From the NCBI RefSeq assembly GCF_000090795.2, contig NW_003546300.1, forward strand, positions 112,368 to 155,393: a stretch of 43,026 bases of DNA, given 5' to 3'. The notes beneath the pieces are model-generated. The model was not told where the DNA came from. It did not search any database and saw nothing but the letters and a program-made list of their open reading frames with translations. Source of the stretch: Amphimedon queenslandica. Lineage: Eukaryota > Porifera > Demospongiae > Haplosclerida > Niphatidae. Below are positions 1 to 10,229 of this stretch, piece after piece (positions within the stretch are counted from its first letter, which is position 1; the number at the start of each line of letters is the position of its first letter). The position numbers and the translations under genes are program-made.

Positions 1-197
1 GGTATCTCAGTTAACGTTGATGGGTCGAGGATCATGAGATCAGCTGTATTAAAGGAGAAATAGCTAGTGATGCAAAGACACTCAATGAAAAGGAAACATC
101 TAAACTCCTACAGCCGGAGGTAGAAGATGAGAGTGACCCTTTTGCAGACTTGGAACTGGAAGATGAAGAGGAGTTAGAAGAAAATGAAGTAGATTGA
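1..197 (+). pseudogene. C-terminal end of a pogo/Tigger-type DDE transposase, frameshifted
   Basis: The first 26 bases read in frame 1 as GISVNVDGS, the motif that follows the DDE domain in many pogo/Tigger transposases (usual form CGIS...DGSED). The reading must then shift frame to continue as EDHEISCIKGEI and an acidic tail, DPFADLELEDEEELEENEVD, ending at the TGA at 195-197. The acidic terminus and the DGSED...I.C.K pattern are typical of this family. The shift near base 26 indicates a dead copy, or a sequencing error at the window edge. The catalytic domain would lie upstream, outside the window. Family call from motif memory only. Confidence 0.55.
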
Positions 198-267
198 ATT
201 AATTTTTTTGTTTAAAAAGAATATTTATGGTAAAAATTAATAATAATAATGACAATTAAATTAATTT

Positions 268-345
268 TAATAACCGCCGCCCTCGAACAATGGCCACCCT
301 CGTATAGTGGCCTCCCTCCTATAGATGGAAATATGAAACAGACGC
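268..345. repeat. Possible 3' terminal repeat of the pogo/Tigger element
   Basis: A GC-richer patch just after the transposase stop contains two similar 17-base segments, ccgccctcgaacaatgg and ccaccctcgtatagtgg, side by side. Its position about 80-150 bases beyond the stop fits a terminal repeat of the same element. The matching left end would lie outside the window, so this cannot be confirmed here. Confidence 0.3.
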
Positions 346-465
346 CGTGGCTTTTACTCGAGGAAATACGTTATGCCAGTTTTTAAGGCATTGTTAATTT
401 TCAATCCGTAGTAGTGCAAACAATATAAATGATTTCTACGAAATCGGGAATCTTTGTTTAAAAGT

Positions 466-1180
466 CTAGACTAAATGATAAAGTCTGTGCTGCATAGCTT
501 TGTCTGGGGCATATTGTCCAGTTGGAAGTAAAGTAGGAAAGCATAACAAATCAAGATGCTCTTGTCTATTGTCAATAGGTGCTTCTTTTACATTCATTAA
601 TTTATATTGACTGATATCAGAACCCGTTACAATTTTACTATCAAGATTTCTAATTGTATATGTCAAAAGGCCTTCTAAATCTTGATCATTTGCTTTTTCA
701 AGCATTTTACAAGTAGTATTGCTGACTACTTCTATCACATTTTTTGACGATTCATCAATTGAATTTGACTCATCGTCTACGTTTCTATATAGCCCCGTTT
801 TTTTTTTTAATTTTCTTAATGTTGCTTTTATTTTATTTACATCAACTAAACTACGCCAGATATTATTTGATTTGGTAGGCTGTCCATTATTAATAATATT
901 AAGTTCTGGATTAGGCAGGTGATTAGAATCTATACCAACCTCATTTAAAGTTTCCATTGTTTTTTGTTATTGAAGGGGTAAATAAAACATAGCACCTTTA
1001 AGAGCCTTCAAAGAATTATATGTAGGCACTTTTAAGGTGTATGTGCCTAGTCTAACAATTGTCTGAAAACATTTGGCTCTCTGTATTAACTGGCAACTTA
1101 AAGGATGCCAATTGTTTGGGTAGTGGCTCACACTTTAACCCATGGAGCACACGACGTGCTGGAACTTCATTTTTTCCTAA
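466..1180 (-). pseudogene. Helitron protein: segment just before the Rep (HUH) domain
   Basis: On the reverse strand about 1180-985 reads NEVPARRVLHGLKCEPLP and then, after a +1 shift, RAKCFQTIVRLGTYTLKV, followed by YNSLKALKGAMFYLPLQ. These are hallmark strings of Helitron proteins, in the region usually annotated DUF6570. The next open stretch (957-466, 163 codons) ends with RQEHLDLLCFPTLLPTGQY, the sequence that normally leads directly into Helitron_like_N. At least one frameshift (near 1085) and a stop (near 960) interrupt it. The catalytic HUH motif is not present in the window. Confidence 0.75.
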
Positions 1181-1309
1181 TAACAGGTTTACAATGATTA
1201 AAAATATACATAACTTTATTTAATGCTGTAGGATCATTTTCTCAAATGTAATCTAATAGGATATTCCAAACATCACTATCTAAATTTTTGGCTTGAGTGA
1301 CAGACTTTT

Positions 1310-2155
1310 TTAAAAAAGCCTCTCACAGCTGCAACAAGCATCAACAGCCTGATCAGACAAAGCTTTCTTAAATTCATCAATAGCATCTGAATACTGAAAA
1401 TAAAGTACAGTATCTAAGTTTGGTATTTTAACTGGGTCTTCTTCACCATCATTAATAACGTAACACGCATTATCAAATTCAGTCTCATCAGCTTCATTAA
1501 TTTTTAAATCTACCAATAGTGCTATATTGCCATCAGCAAGGGAAGAATCAATAATATATATTGTTAAATCGGCATTTCTAGCAACATAAGTGTTTCAAAA
1601 GGCATCTCAACAAGGATAATGAACAGATGCATTGCGTAAAATACGCAGCATACTTTTACATTCGGTATCATTGCTACTACACACAATAGGATGGCCTATC
1701 CTTTCACAAACAATTTCAGAATATTTAAAATATTTTTCAACATTATTTTTATCTTTTTTAACAATTATCGTTTCATTTGCATTATCACAGAAATCATGTT
1801 CATGCTCTTGATCTATTTCTTTGACATGGAGGGATCTTGTCATATGCTTATTAGGACAATTATCACATGCATCTAAATGCTTCCTCAATTCTTAAATGGG
1901 TTCATCAAAGTATCGACTAACTTCAATAATAGAACTAATGTCACTTTGCAATAAAGGCTTGCACCTGTCTGTACAGTGCCATTTGAGGGCAGGCTTTCCC
2001 TTATTAGTATACATTCTATTATTATCAAAATTGTCATCTTCAGAGTCACTATCATCATTCCATTCTTTTACTTTATGAATACATGATACATCAACAATCC
2101 CTGCTACATAACAGATGCCATTCGCATCGACAGGGATTGAAATTGGGCTGCTAAT
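1310..2155 (-). pseudogene. Helitron protein: central Cys-rich region
   Basis: Three open stretches in shifting frames belong together on the reverse strand. About 2130-1890 reads DANGICYVAGIVDVSCIHK and later KWHCTDRCKPLLQSDISS. 1888-1607 reads ELRKHLDACDNCPNKHMTRS and later MLRILRNASVHYP. 1516-1310 has an acidic NDGEED segment and ends ACCSCERLF. The C..C pairs (DACDNC, CCSC) suggest zinc binding, and CSCERL is a recurrent string in animal Helitron proteins just before the PAR.VL.GL segment. The frame changes near 1890 and 1600 show decay. Confidence 0.6.
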
Positions 2156-2161
2156 TGGCTA

Positions 2162-3296
2162 TCAACTCCCAATAGGATACAAATATGCTGATTCATAAAA
2201 ATAAAGCTCACTATTCTTTGTGTGACATTGTTTACTAAAATCATTGAAACTATTCAACTTCATTTTCCTAATGCTATTTGCTTCATGTATCAATACGCCT
2301 ACTTTGTGGGATCTGTTTCTTAACTTTGATTCTAACAATATATTTGATGCAGCATTACATTTACTGTCATATAATATGTTCTCAAAATCTGTGCCTTTCA
2401 TACTTAATGGCAATAAATCATCAACTATTTCGGGGCTGTAATATAATGCTTTAATAATTTTCGTAAAATAATATTCCTTTGCTTCACTATTTGTTGCAGG
2501 TAATGAATAATTAGAACATAATCTATTGAATATGTGACTATAATTACTTTTGTCATAATCTTTACTTAGATGCCTCTTATTTTCTTTATTTAGTGCCTGC
2601 TTTAACTTATCCATTTTGTTAGCAGAAAGTGTAAACCTCAAAAACTTATCCTTCGTTGCAGTTAATATTGCGTCTCTATTTTCATAATATTGCTTCAAAG
2701 ATTTTTGTCTTTGTGGGTCCGGATTATTTTGATAGTGTTCCTTTTATTTCATTTTTTGAGTGTTAGGATTCTTTTGATAATGATCTCTAGAGGCTTCTTT
2801 GTTTGTGGATTATTTTTATAATGCTTTCTAGAGGCTTCTTTTTTATGGTCTGGATTAATCCTATAATTTGCTTTAGAATAGCAAGTTGATTTTAAAATTT
2901 TTGCTATCCTTGTTGCTGTACCAATTTTTACATTTTGCAATATATAAATTGGGTTCAATGCATGAAACTGCTTGAAATAGGCCTTTGTAGAAGCAATCTT
3001 ATACTTTTAATTATCTTATATGCAATTCTTGCTTTGCTTTTGACACTGTTACACTGCTTTATGTAGTAAGCTCTTGCATTTGACCTGTTTTTAGATATAA
3101 AACCTTCCATTTCTTTTCTATTATCATAAATCTTGGAGCATTTTTTGGATTTAGCCCCAGTTAAATCACTTTTCCTTTTTCTACTTCTTTTTTCACAACT
3201 AACAGCACAACAACTACACTTAACATTAACACAACAAATAAATACCATAATACCAAGTACACATGCAGGAGGTACAAGTAAACTACTGCTTATCAT
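2162..3296 (-). pseudogene. Helitron protein: N-terminal hydrophobic, basic and 14-residue-repeat region
   Basis: Reverse strand 3296-2955 starts with a hydrophobic stretch (LLVPPACVLGIMVFICCVNV), then a basic run (EKRSRKRKSDLTGAKSKK). 2958-2700 holds copies of a 14-residue basic repeat of the form KEASRKHYKNNPQTKK, in two frames. 2698-2162 is a 178-codon open stretch beginning KQYYENRDAILTATKDKFLR. Basic Y..NP..KK repeats of this kind precede Helitron domains in several sponge proteins as I remember them. The segment from 3296 to about 2580 is duplicated in inverted orientation at 6190-7790. Confidence 0.55.
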
Positions 3297-4090
3297 TTTA
3301 AAAATAACTATAGACTTATCTCAATATATCCAATATCAGAAGTACAATGGAAAACACTAAACTCAAGTGGTCTTCCTTAGGTACAGATGTCCACAATTAT
3401 CAAATCTGAGCAGCTGTAAAATTATTTTCCGCTCTGACAGCTCTGTAAGATTATATTTTGCTCAATGATATATGAAACCAAACTTGTTATAGTTATTTCA
3501 TTATATTTACCTATTAGCTCTTAAAAGAACTGGTAATCACTTAGTCTGCGCACTGCTGAACAAATAAGCAGAGAAAGAAATGAATAGAGAGAATATTCAC
3601 CAAGTGCAGTCACTATGGCAAATTTGACCTTGCACATTAATATTAAATTAGCGACTACTCTCGAGGGGAGGTGATATAACTCCCAAATAACTAGTTTATA
3701 ATTATACAAGGCAGATTAAGATATAGAAAGTACTTTTGTAGTCCGTGACTCATGCTCCAAGGAATGATGTGAAAGTCACATTGTGCTGTTCTCTAGTTTA
3801 AGAGATTATCCGATGTATAGAAGAAAGATGAAAGGAGAAGAAGAAAAAGTGTGAAGAATTTTGCAGAAATTTGAATTTGGGCCTATCATTCAGAATTGCT
3901 CCCACAACATTGCGGTCCACTTCAAAGGTACTAGGAGAATTGCTCAGTTAAGGAGAGCTCATCTATGCCATTCATAAGGCCGTACAAGGTAGGACAGAAG
4001 AGTTATAATCATTTGAAAATTATAAATTTGGATGCCATCATGAAAAATCAACCTCAACCGTACATATAGGCTACTGCCTATATAATATTA
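2580..4090. repeat. Left arm of a long inverted duplication
   Basis: This stretch matches the reverse complement of 5305-7790 with many substitutions. Clear anchors are 3862-4090 against 5305-5534 (for example ataggctactgcctata and tataatcatttgaaaat), 3120-3300 against 6190-6660, and 2580-2990 against 6760-7790. Pairing distances are consistent with one axis near 4690 once the two later insertions in the right arm are removed. The part 3300-3860 shows little similarity to its counterpart, so indels or replacement occurred there. No independent gene is seen in 3300-3860. Confidence 0.65.
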
Positions 4091-5305
4091 GCATAGGTGG
4101 AACATAAAGAGATATTTGGGCCATTAATTTGTTACTGAGTACTTCCAATTGCTGTAATGCTCAGTGATGCATATTGTTTGGTACATCCTACATGCCCAAG
4201 AGTTTGAACATGGACCAGTTCTGATACAGGCCCGATAATCAATCCTACACCGACGAATTTGGGCAGTAATCCTGATCAATATCGATGAATCAGCCAAAAT
4301 TTATGCTGGTGCCAGGCCTGATCAGCTAATGATAATGATATTCAATTAAGCTCATAATGACATTTGCGGCTAAGGTTAAATAGCAACTAATTATTATTCA
4401 TTATTCCTAATTATTGAAATATTGCTTTCAAATTAATAAAACAAAAAATTATTATAGCAAAATGAACAATTAAAAATCATGTAAAGATAAACAGAAGAGT
4501 TTTAAGAACAAATGTGTAGCATGTAACATAATAAATCATTAGTTTAAAATGAAACTTGACAGTTGAATATACACTCCAATTACTGTTGCATCGAATCTTT
4601 ACAATAAAAATATCAGCACAGTTTTCTTTATTGTAATCTACCAATACTCTGCGAGTAAGACACTTAACAAAACCCTGGGCCATAAAATTAAAAAGCACTA
4701 AAAATTAATTTAATTATATTGCTGAGGAGAATTAAAATTCACAAAATCACCAGATTTAACAATATTTCAGGCATAGATTCTACATAAGCAAAGGAACTAT
4801 GTACCTTCCTTAACTAGCATGCTGATAAACAGATTCCTCTAAGAAAGCAATTGGAATAAGAGTACAAGGCAGGTTCACAAAACCATCAATGCTATTTGAA
4901 GTGGAGAACTATTATGACAAGTGATGACAAAAAGTTAAACATTATGATTAAACTGACCTTAAGAGGAGCTTTAAACAAGGAAGTTTTAGTTCATTACAAG
5001 ACCTGAAATAATGGATTTATCTCTTACATAATAATAAAAACATTTTAAAAATATTCTTTTCCTGAAAATTAGTAAGAAAACGCAACTATATGTAAGTGGC
5101 CTTGGTAAATTAATAAGTATACATAAAATGGCCTGTACTATATTATGAAATGAGTAATTATTTCCATCACTATCTCCAGCATCAGGTAAATCAATTGTGT
5201 CTTAAAAAGTAACAATTACACACACAATCAATCTACTATTTTAATTACCAGACTTGTTTACTAAAATAGTTCAACATTATGACATGATCGCTAAAACATT
5301 CATCC
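4090..5305. other. Spacer between inverted-duplication arms, no gene seen
   Basis: AT-rich sequence with no open frame that looks coding and no recognisable motif. It forms the loop region between the two arms of the inverted duplication. A 73-codon open frame on the reverse strand (4698-4477) has no features of a real protein and was not called. Confidence 0.5.
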
Positions 5306-6239
5306 TATTTTATAGGCGGTAGCCTATATATAGGGTTAAGGTTAAATTTTCAAGATGGCGGCCAAATTTATCATTTTCAAATGATTATAACTGTTCTAAC
5401 TTACCTTGTACAGCATTATAAATGGCTTATACAAGCTCTCTTTAACTAGGCAATTCTTATGGTACCTTTAAAGTGGACTGTAATGTAGCGGAAACTTTTC
5501 TTGATAACTGGCCCACATTCAAATTTTTACACATATCCAGAAATTGTCATTGCACGGGTGGACATTTAATCATAATGATATTCATTGATGATTAAGATGC
5601 TTTAATTTACCATTACTGTAGTAAAAAAAATGGTGGTCTGATGCAAAAAGCATTATTATTGATGATAACTTGCTATTGAAAAGAATTAGTGATATAAAAG
5701 AAAAAGGAATTAGTTGCATAATAATACAACTATTGCTACAAGATCTCTGTGAGGTACTCTATTGCAAGAAAACGGCACAAGAAAGACATTTGAATGAAAA
5801 AACCATAATAGCACCAAATGTAGCCAATACAAACTTCAAGAGACAGAAAACTACCTCATCTCCCTCAAAATACTTGTTTGCTAGGCTTTCTAATCACTTT
5901 AGTATTTCTAGCATGTTCTAAGATGCCACTGCAATCAATCCTATTGCAAAAACTTCTCATGTTCAGCCAGAAAAACCCAAGCCGTATTATATGCAATCTC
6001 CTTAATTTTCATACCATATTACATGTTATGAATTTTATTTCTTGGTCTTAAGAGAAACTAAGGCCAGTTATGAAAAAAAATAAGATGATACTGCTTTACA
6101 TTTGGAATAAAACAATACGGTATATCTAAATGAATGTAAAATGGCAGCGTCAATAGTCCTTGTTTTTGAGCTCAGAATTCCACACTTCATACAGTTATTT
6201 TTAAAAATTATAAGCAGTAGTTTACTTGTTTACTGCATA

Positions 6240-6468
6240 TGCGACCATAATTGACAAAAGGTACCTTATGGCGGGTAGTAAAGTTTGTCTTTGTGTAGCA
6301 ATTAAAATCCAATTTCCTAACCTCTATTTGTCATCAATTACCCCAGAGGAAGCAAAAAGGTATTATGTAACTTGTAGAGGCAGTACTTGTCTCACAGATT
6401 GATAATTTTAATAATATTGTTGAATTTAAAAATCGACCATAAGGTACTTTTTGTTCATTATGGTCACA
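6240..6468. mobile_element. MITE, 229 bp, with TA target duplication
   Basis: The ends form an imperfect inverted repeat of about 35 bp: left 6240-6274 begins tgcgaccataattgac, right 6434-6468 ends gttcattatggtcaca. The dinucleotide TA flanks both sides (6238-6239 and 6469-6470). The corresponding place in the other inverted arm (near 3265) lacks the 229 bp, which confirms an insertion. It has no coding capacity. The TA duplication suggests mobilisation by a Tc1/mariner or related transposase. Confidence 0.75.
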
Positions 6469-6988
6469 TAATTGTGTACTTAGTATTATGGTATATATTT
6501 GTCGTGTTTATCTTAAGTGTAATTGTGCTATTAGTTGTAAAAAATGAAGTAGGAACGAGAAAAGTGATTTAACTGGAGCTAAATTCAAAAAAATGCTCTA
6601 ATATTTATGATAATAGGAAACAAATGGAAGGTTTTATATTTAAGAATAGATCAAATGGCAGAGCTTAGCACATAAGGCAGTGTAACAGGGTCAAAGGCAA
6701 AGCAAGAATTACATATAAGATAAGTACTGAGTATAAGATTGCTTCTGCAAAGGCTTATCCTGAGCATTTTCATGCATTGAACCGAAGTTATATATTGCAA
6801 AAATGTAAAAATTAAATTAGTACAGCGGATAGCAAAATTTTAAAATCAACTTGCTATTCTAAAAAAAATTATACGATCAATCCAGACAATTAAAAAAAGC
6901 CTCTAGAAAGCATTATCAAAGTAATCCACAAAAGAAGAAGCCTCTACAAAGCATTATCAAAATAATCCACAAAGAAGCCTGTGGAAAG

Positions 6989-7480
6989 TAGTGCTGGGCG
7001 ATAGTATCGATAGTAATCACTATCGCGATAGTACAGGACTATCACTATCGCAATATTAAGTTGCCTTACTATCTAATACGACGTATTAACCTAATGTGCA
7101 TGCACAGTTGGGCAAACATGTGGTTAGACAATTTGTTTAACACTATGATGGCTTCTTCTACTCTAAAAAAGTATTGAAATACAGCTTTTGCCACTTACTG
7201 GATCAACTAGACAGTGTGGGGCTATTTTAGGTTATTGTTATGGTACTTCTGCAGCCATATACAGTTCAGTTGTTGCATTTTTCTGTCAGAAAATCTATTA
7301 ACCTCCTAACATTATCATCTAAACAATTAGCTACATCTATACAACTTATTCTATTTTTATTATTATTCACTATTAATTTGAGGTGATGTGCTTTAGTGAA
7401 TATCGCAATAGTATTCACAATTGTGATAGTTTTTTAACTATTGATCATCATAGTGATAGTAGTACTATCGCCCAGCACTA
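6989..7480. mobile_element. Non-autonomous hAT element, 492 bp
   Basis: Terminal inverted repeats start tagtgctgggcgatagta at 6989 and end with its reverse complement, tactatcgcccagcacta, at 7480. TAGTGCTGGGCGATA ends are typical of hAT elements. The flanks gtggaaag (6981-6988) and ctataaag (7481-7488) are plausible diverged copies of an 8-bp target duplication; intact repeat units nearby read ctagaaag. Further internal copies of the tatcg(c/a)tag(t) motif lie near both ends. It has no ORF and sits inside the coding repeat of Helitron copy B, so it is younger than that copy. Confidence 0.8.
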
Positions 7481-7799
7481 CTATAAAGGCATTATCAAAA
7501 AAATCCACAAACAAAGAAAGAAGGCTCTAGTAAAATAATCAACAAACAAAGAAAGAAGCCTCTAGAGATCTTTATCAAAAGAATCCTAGCCCTCAAAAAA
7601 TGAATTCAAAGAAACGCTATCAAAATAATCCAGACCCACAAAGACAAAAATCTTTGAAACTTTACTATTAAAATAGAGATGCAATATTAACTGCAACGAA
7701 TGGTAAGTTTTTGAGGTATACACATTCTGCCAACAAAATGGATGAATTAAATGTGGTACTAATTAAGAAAATAAGAGGCGTCTAAATAAATAGGGTTTT

Positions 7800-9070
7800 C
7801 AATTAATAAATGAATGTTCTCAGATTTGACTTTATTACAACTAGATATTTTGCTTGGCCTTGTATGAAGCCAAATCATAATTTAAAAAATTTTTTGTTGC
7901 TCAGGTAAAGAGAAATATCAATTTTCACCTATTATTACTCGAGTAGCCGCCATTTTGAAGCAGCCCCCAACGTGTAGCTTTTGCTCCACTTCTTGCTACA
8001 TAAAGTCACCTCTGCTGGTCTTACCATCTAATCACAAATAGCTAGCTCTATTCAGGTGATTATCAGCGTGTTTATTGCTTAAATTAACATGTTACCATTG
8101 GGTAGAAGCATGCAATGTTGTAGCGGTAGCCACATTCATGAGTAAACCTTGACCGTTAAAATAGTTTATAGTATACTACGTGGGTGCATCAAAGGCACCG
8201 CGTGTTCCGTTATATTGCATACAGCACTAGTAGGTTGGCTTCACTATGGCTAGCAGTACTGAATGACAAGTTCTTTGTGACCTGAGAAGAAATGAAAGTG
8301 CTCCACCTATTGCGGAATAGACTCACAACACTCCTTTACGACCATTGTCAGCATTTTGCTGTCTTTCAGTGCCCAGAGATGTTCTTGTATAGATAGTCAG
8401 GCAGCCAAGTCCATGTTATGTGGCAAAAAAATTGCCTTGCAAGCTTTTAAATGTTTGTGCTGGCTTTCTCTCAACCTTGAAGACTCGAGAAAACTTCTCT
8501 AGAAATGCCTTTGGCGGATGCCTTTGATGTGCCCACTATATCCCTTAAATTAATTATAGCATAGTAAAGAGTGCTGTATGGCTGATAACAGCACTCAGGG
8601 TGGAGTTATCAGCCATGCAGCACTCTTTACTGGGCTATAACTATTATAAAACTAGCATTGTATGGCTCTCTCATCCTAAACTTACTTCATTAGTCTCTGT
8701 TAGATATTGTGATTGAATTTCACAAGTATACAGTGCATTCTACCAATAAAATTAATATTTTGAAAAGTGTGTACAGCATTAATTAACTAGCCCAACCCTT
8801 TTCTTTATGTTGTGTGGCTTTCTCATTTAAAACCCTTTTCATTAGTGCTTAATAAATGCACTTGATGTGAGCTTAAAGGACGCAACTCCTGATTGATAAT
8901 GGGTAATTTGTTCATCAGTTTACGGCATACAATTTCCTCAGTATAGTTATCCACTCACACTAACTATAGCAAGAATAATAATATCCATTGATCTTTTTTA
9001 TTTCTCCTTTTTCCCCATCCCTTCTCTCCACACAGTTATATATTGCAGGCTACTAGTTTTTAGACATTTA
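7800..9070. other. Gene-poor stretch, no gene seen
   Basis: No convincing open frame on either strand. It contains the hairpin at 8556-8638 and otherwise moderately AT-rich unique sequence. Confidence 0.5.
8556..8638. repeat. Hairpin-forming inverted repeat, arms about 34 bp
   Basis: Left arm 8556-8589 contains agtaaagagtgctgtatggc and continues ctgataac. Right arm 8605-8638 contains the reverse complement with two or three differences (gttatcagccatgcagcactc). The loop is about 15 bases. It may be the core of a small inverted-repeat element; no target duplication was identified. Confidence 0.6.
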
Positions 9071-9075
9071 TTAAC

Positions 9076-9280
9076 ATGGCAGCAAGTAATTCTTCAGGTA
9101 AATTAATTGTAAACTGTTAGAATTTTATAATGATGTTTATTTGACATAGGAAAACTAGAAGTTAGAATTGAAAAATTAGAATAGAAGTACACAGATGAGA
9201 TAATAAAGCTTAGAAAAGAATTCATGGAAATGAAGAAAGTGATTCTTTATGCCCAAAGGGAACATGATAACACATTTTGA
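9076..9280 (+). pseudogene. Two-exon coiled-coil fragment with one internal stop
   Basis: ATG at 9076 gives MAASNSS, then a GT donor at 9098. A 52-bp intron ends in AG at 9149. Exon 2 continues in phase as GKLEVRIEKLE, a TAG at 9182-9184, then KYTDEIIKLRKEFMEMKKV and a stop at 9278-9280. The heptad-like L..I..LE...E..KL..E pattern suggests a coiled coil. Similar short coiled-coil starts occur in transposon-borne genes of sponges, but I cannot name the family. The internal stop suggests decay; the intron length matches others in the window. Confidence 0.4.
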
Positions 9281-9517
9281 TCGACATTACTAAGAAACTA
9301 AAATACAAAAAAAATTCTAATTTTATTATTAATTTGTGAAGATTATATATACTTAACGTTTCACTTTGAGTTTTAAGTTCAAAAAGTATTAAATCGTTTG
9401 AAATATAACAATATAAAATGCGACAACTATCACTAAGTACATGCATGAGATTAACCAACAACTTTTAAGTCACCATTCATAAAATCTAAAATAATGTCAA
9501 GGAAACAAGGTTCCTCC

Positions 9518-9998
9518 TTATATATTAATAATTTCATGCATTTCAGAAGTATTATCATAGCTCAGAACTGTTCCTTGATACCACTTTGTTTCTTCATCGC
9601 TTAATTGGAATTTATGGTGTATAGCTTTTCCTACAAATAATGAAGGGTTGTAAACAAAATCAGGTAAGGAAAGAGCAATTATACGATCATGAAACTTAGT
9701 TATAATATCAGTGATGGGATGCTTTCTTTTCAATTGAGTAAAGCAGATTTTAATTTTTTGTTGTACAACCTTTTTTCGAATGTTAATTTGAGTCATAATA
9801 ATTTGAAGTTTCTCTAAGTCTGTCTTTTTTACTTTGAGAGATATCTTTGTAGCAATAAAGAGTCATTCAGATAGTGTACGTATTTCTTCGATTGCTCGCT
9901 TTTCAGAAACCACTTGCTTTTGATGACTACATTTCATTTTCTGTCTTCTTTCTTCATCTCTTGCTTTTTTTTCTAGCTCGAACTTGTTGTTTAGACAT
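9518..9998 (-). pseudogene. Tudor-like (GKxIxHKF...WYQGTVLSYD) protein fragment
   Basis: Read leftwards, an ATG near 9998 starts MSKQQVRARKK, followed by a charged helical stretch (ARDEERRQKMKC, EKRAIEEIRTLSE) after a frameshift near 9970. A stop follows near 9870. The longest open part (9796-9518, 92 codons) ends with LFVGKAIHHKFQLSDEETKW and YQGTVLSYD. The G..I.HKF......WY.G.VL.Y pattern resembles Tudor/Royal-family domains that recur at the C-termini of many uncharacterised cnidarian and sponge proteins. The domain is cut after the fourth strand. Function unknown. Confidence 0.45.
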
Positions 9999-10058
9999 GA
10001 CAGCTAAAATTATATTATTTTGCCCTGATGCTCTGTTGCCAAATCTCTAGCCAGAGAA

Positions 10059-10159
10059 GAGTTTATAAATGCTGTGTCGCATTAGTTGAATCAGTGATGA
10101 TTTACATGCCCCTACCATCATCACTGATTCAACTAATGCAACACAGCATTTATAAACTC
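10059..10159. repeat. Near-perfect 43-bp inverted repeat (hairpin)
   Basis: Arms 10059-10101 and 10117-10159 are reverse complements at 42 of 43 positions (one C/T difference); the loop is 15 bases. Such a long, almost perfect stem implies recent origin or maintenance. It could be a recent palindromic duplication, the core of a foldback element or a small-RNA precursor. No target duplication is obvious. Confidence 0.85.
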
Positions 10160-10229
10160 TCTCGATGCTTGTTGAATGCTCAGTGTGTTATAGTTCATTG
10201 TACTAAGAGAAACAGAAAGAGATAGTAAT

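Larger units (their letters stand above)
466..3300 (-). mobile_element. Helitron fragment, copy A (decayed N-terminal half of Rep-helicase ORF)
   Basis: Read leftwards, the successive frames give in order: a hydrophobic plus basic N-terminus, a repeat-rich basic stretch, a Cys-rich region, the CSCERL segment, the PAR.VLHGL and KCFQTIVRLGTYT segments, and the ...RQEHLDLLCFPTLLPTG segment. This is the order seen upstream of the Helitron_like_N domain in animal Helitron proteins. The Rep HUH and helicase domains themselves would continue leftward but are missing; the sequence changes to the pogo element before 466. Stops and frameshifts are numerous, so the copy is dead. No Helitron 3' hairpin-CTRR end was found. 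Confidence 0.75.
5305..7790. repeat. Right arm of the inverted duplication
   Basis: Counterpart of the left arm, read in the opposite direction. It is about 1 kb longer, mainly because it carries two inserted inverted-repeat elements (6240-6468 and 6989-7480) and extra copies of the 14-residue coding repeat. It ends near 7790, where similarity to the other Helitron copy stops inside the segment equivalent to KENKRHLSKD. The stretch 5540-6190 contains no gene I can support; an 83-codon open frame at 5670-5921 has no recognisable feature. Confidence 0.6.
6190..7790 (+). pseudogene. Helitron fragment, copy B (truncated, opposite orientation to copy A)
   Basis: Forward reading repeats the N-terminal part of copy A: a hydrophobic run after the MITE (LVLWYIFVVFILSVIVLLVV), then NSKKCSNIYDNRKQMEGFI, RVKGKARITYK and HALNRSYILQKCKN. 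These match copy A strings such as KCSKIYDNRKEMEGFI. About five degenerate copies of the KEAS..HYQNNPQTK repeat follow, where copy A has roughly three, then YYxNRDAILTATNGKFLRY. Stops and frameshifts are frequent. The copy ends near 7790 and lacks everything downstream. Confidence 0.65.

Noticed and set aside
466-3300. Possible CRISPR-like or tandem-array reading of the 42-bp repeats
   Set aside because: The repeats are contiguous, protein-coding and diverged, without spacers; they are part of a Helitron ORF.
5670-5921. 83-codon forward open frame
   Set aside because: No recognisable feature and no counterpart conserved in the left inverted arm.
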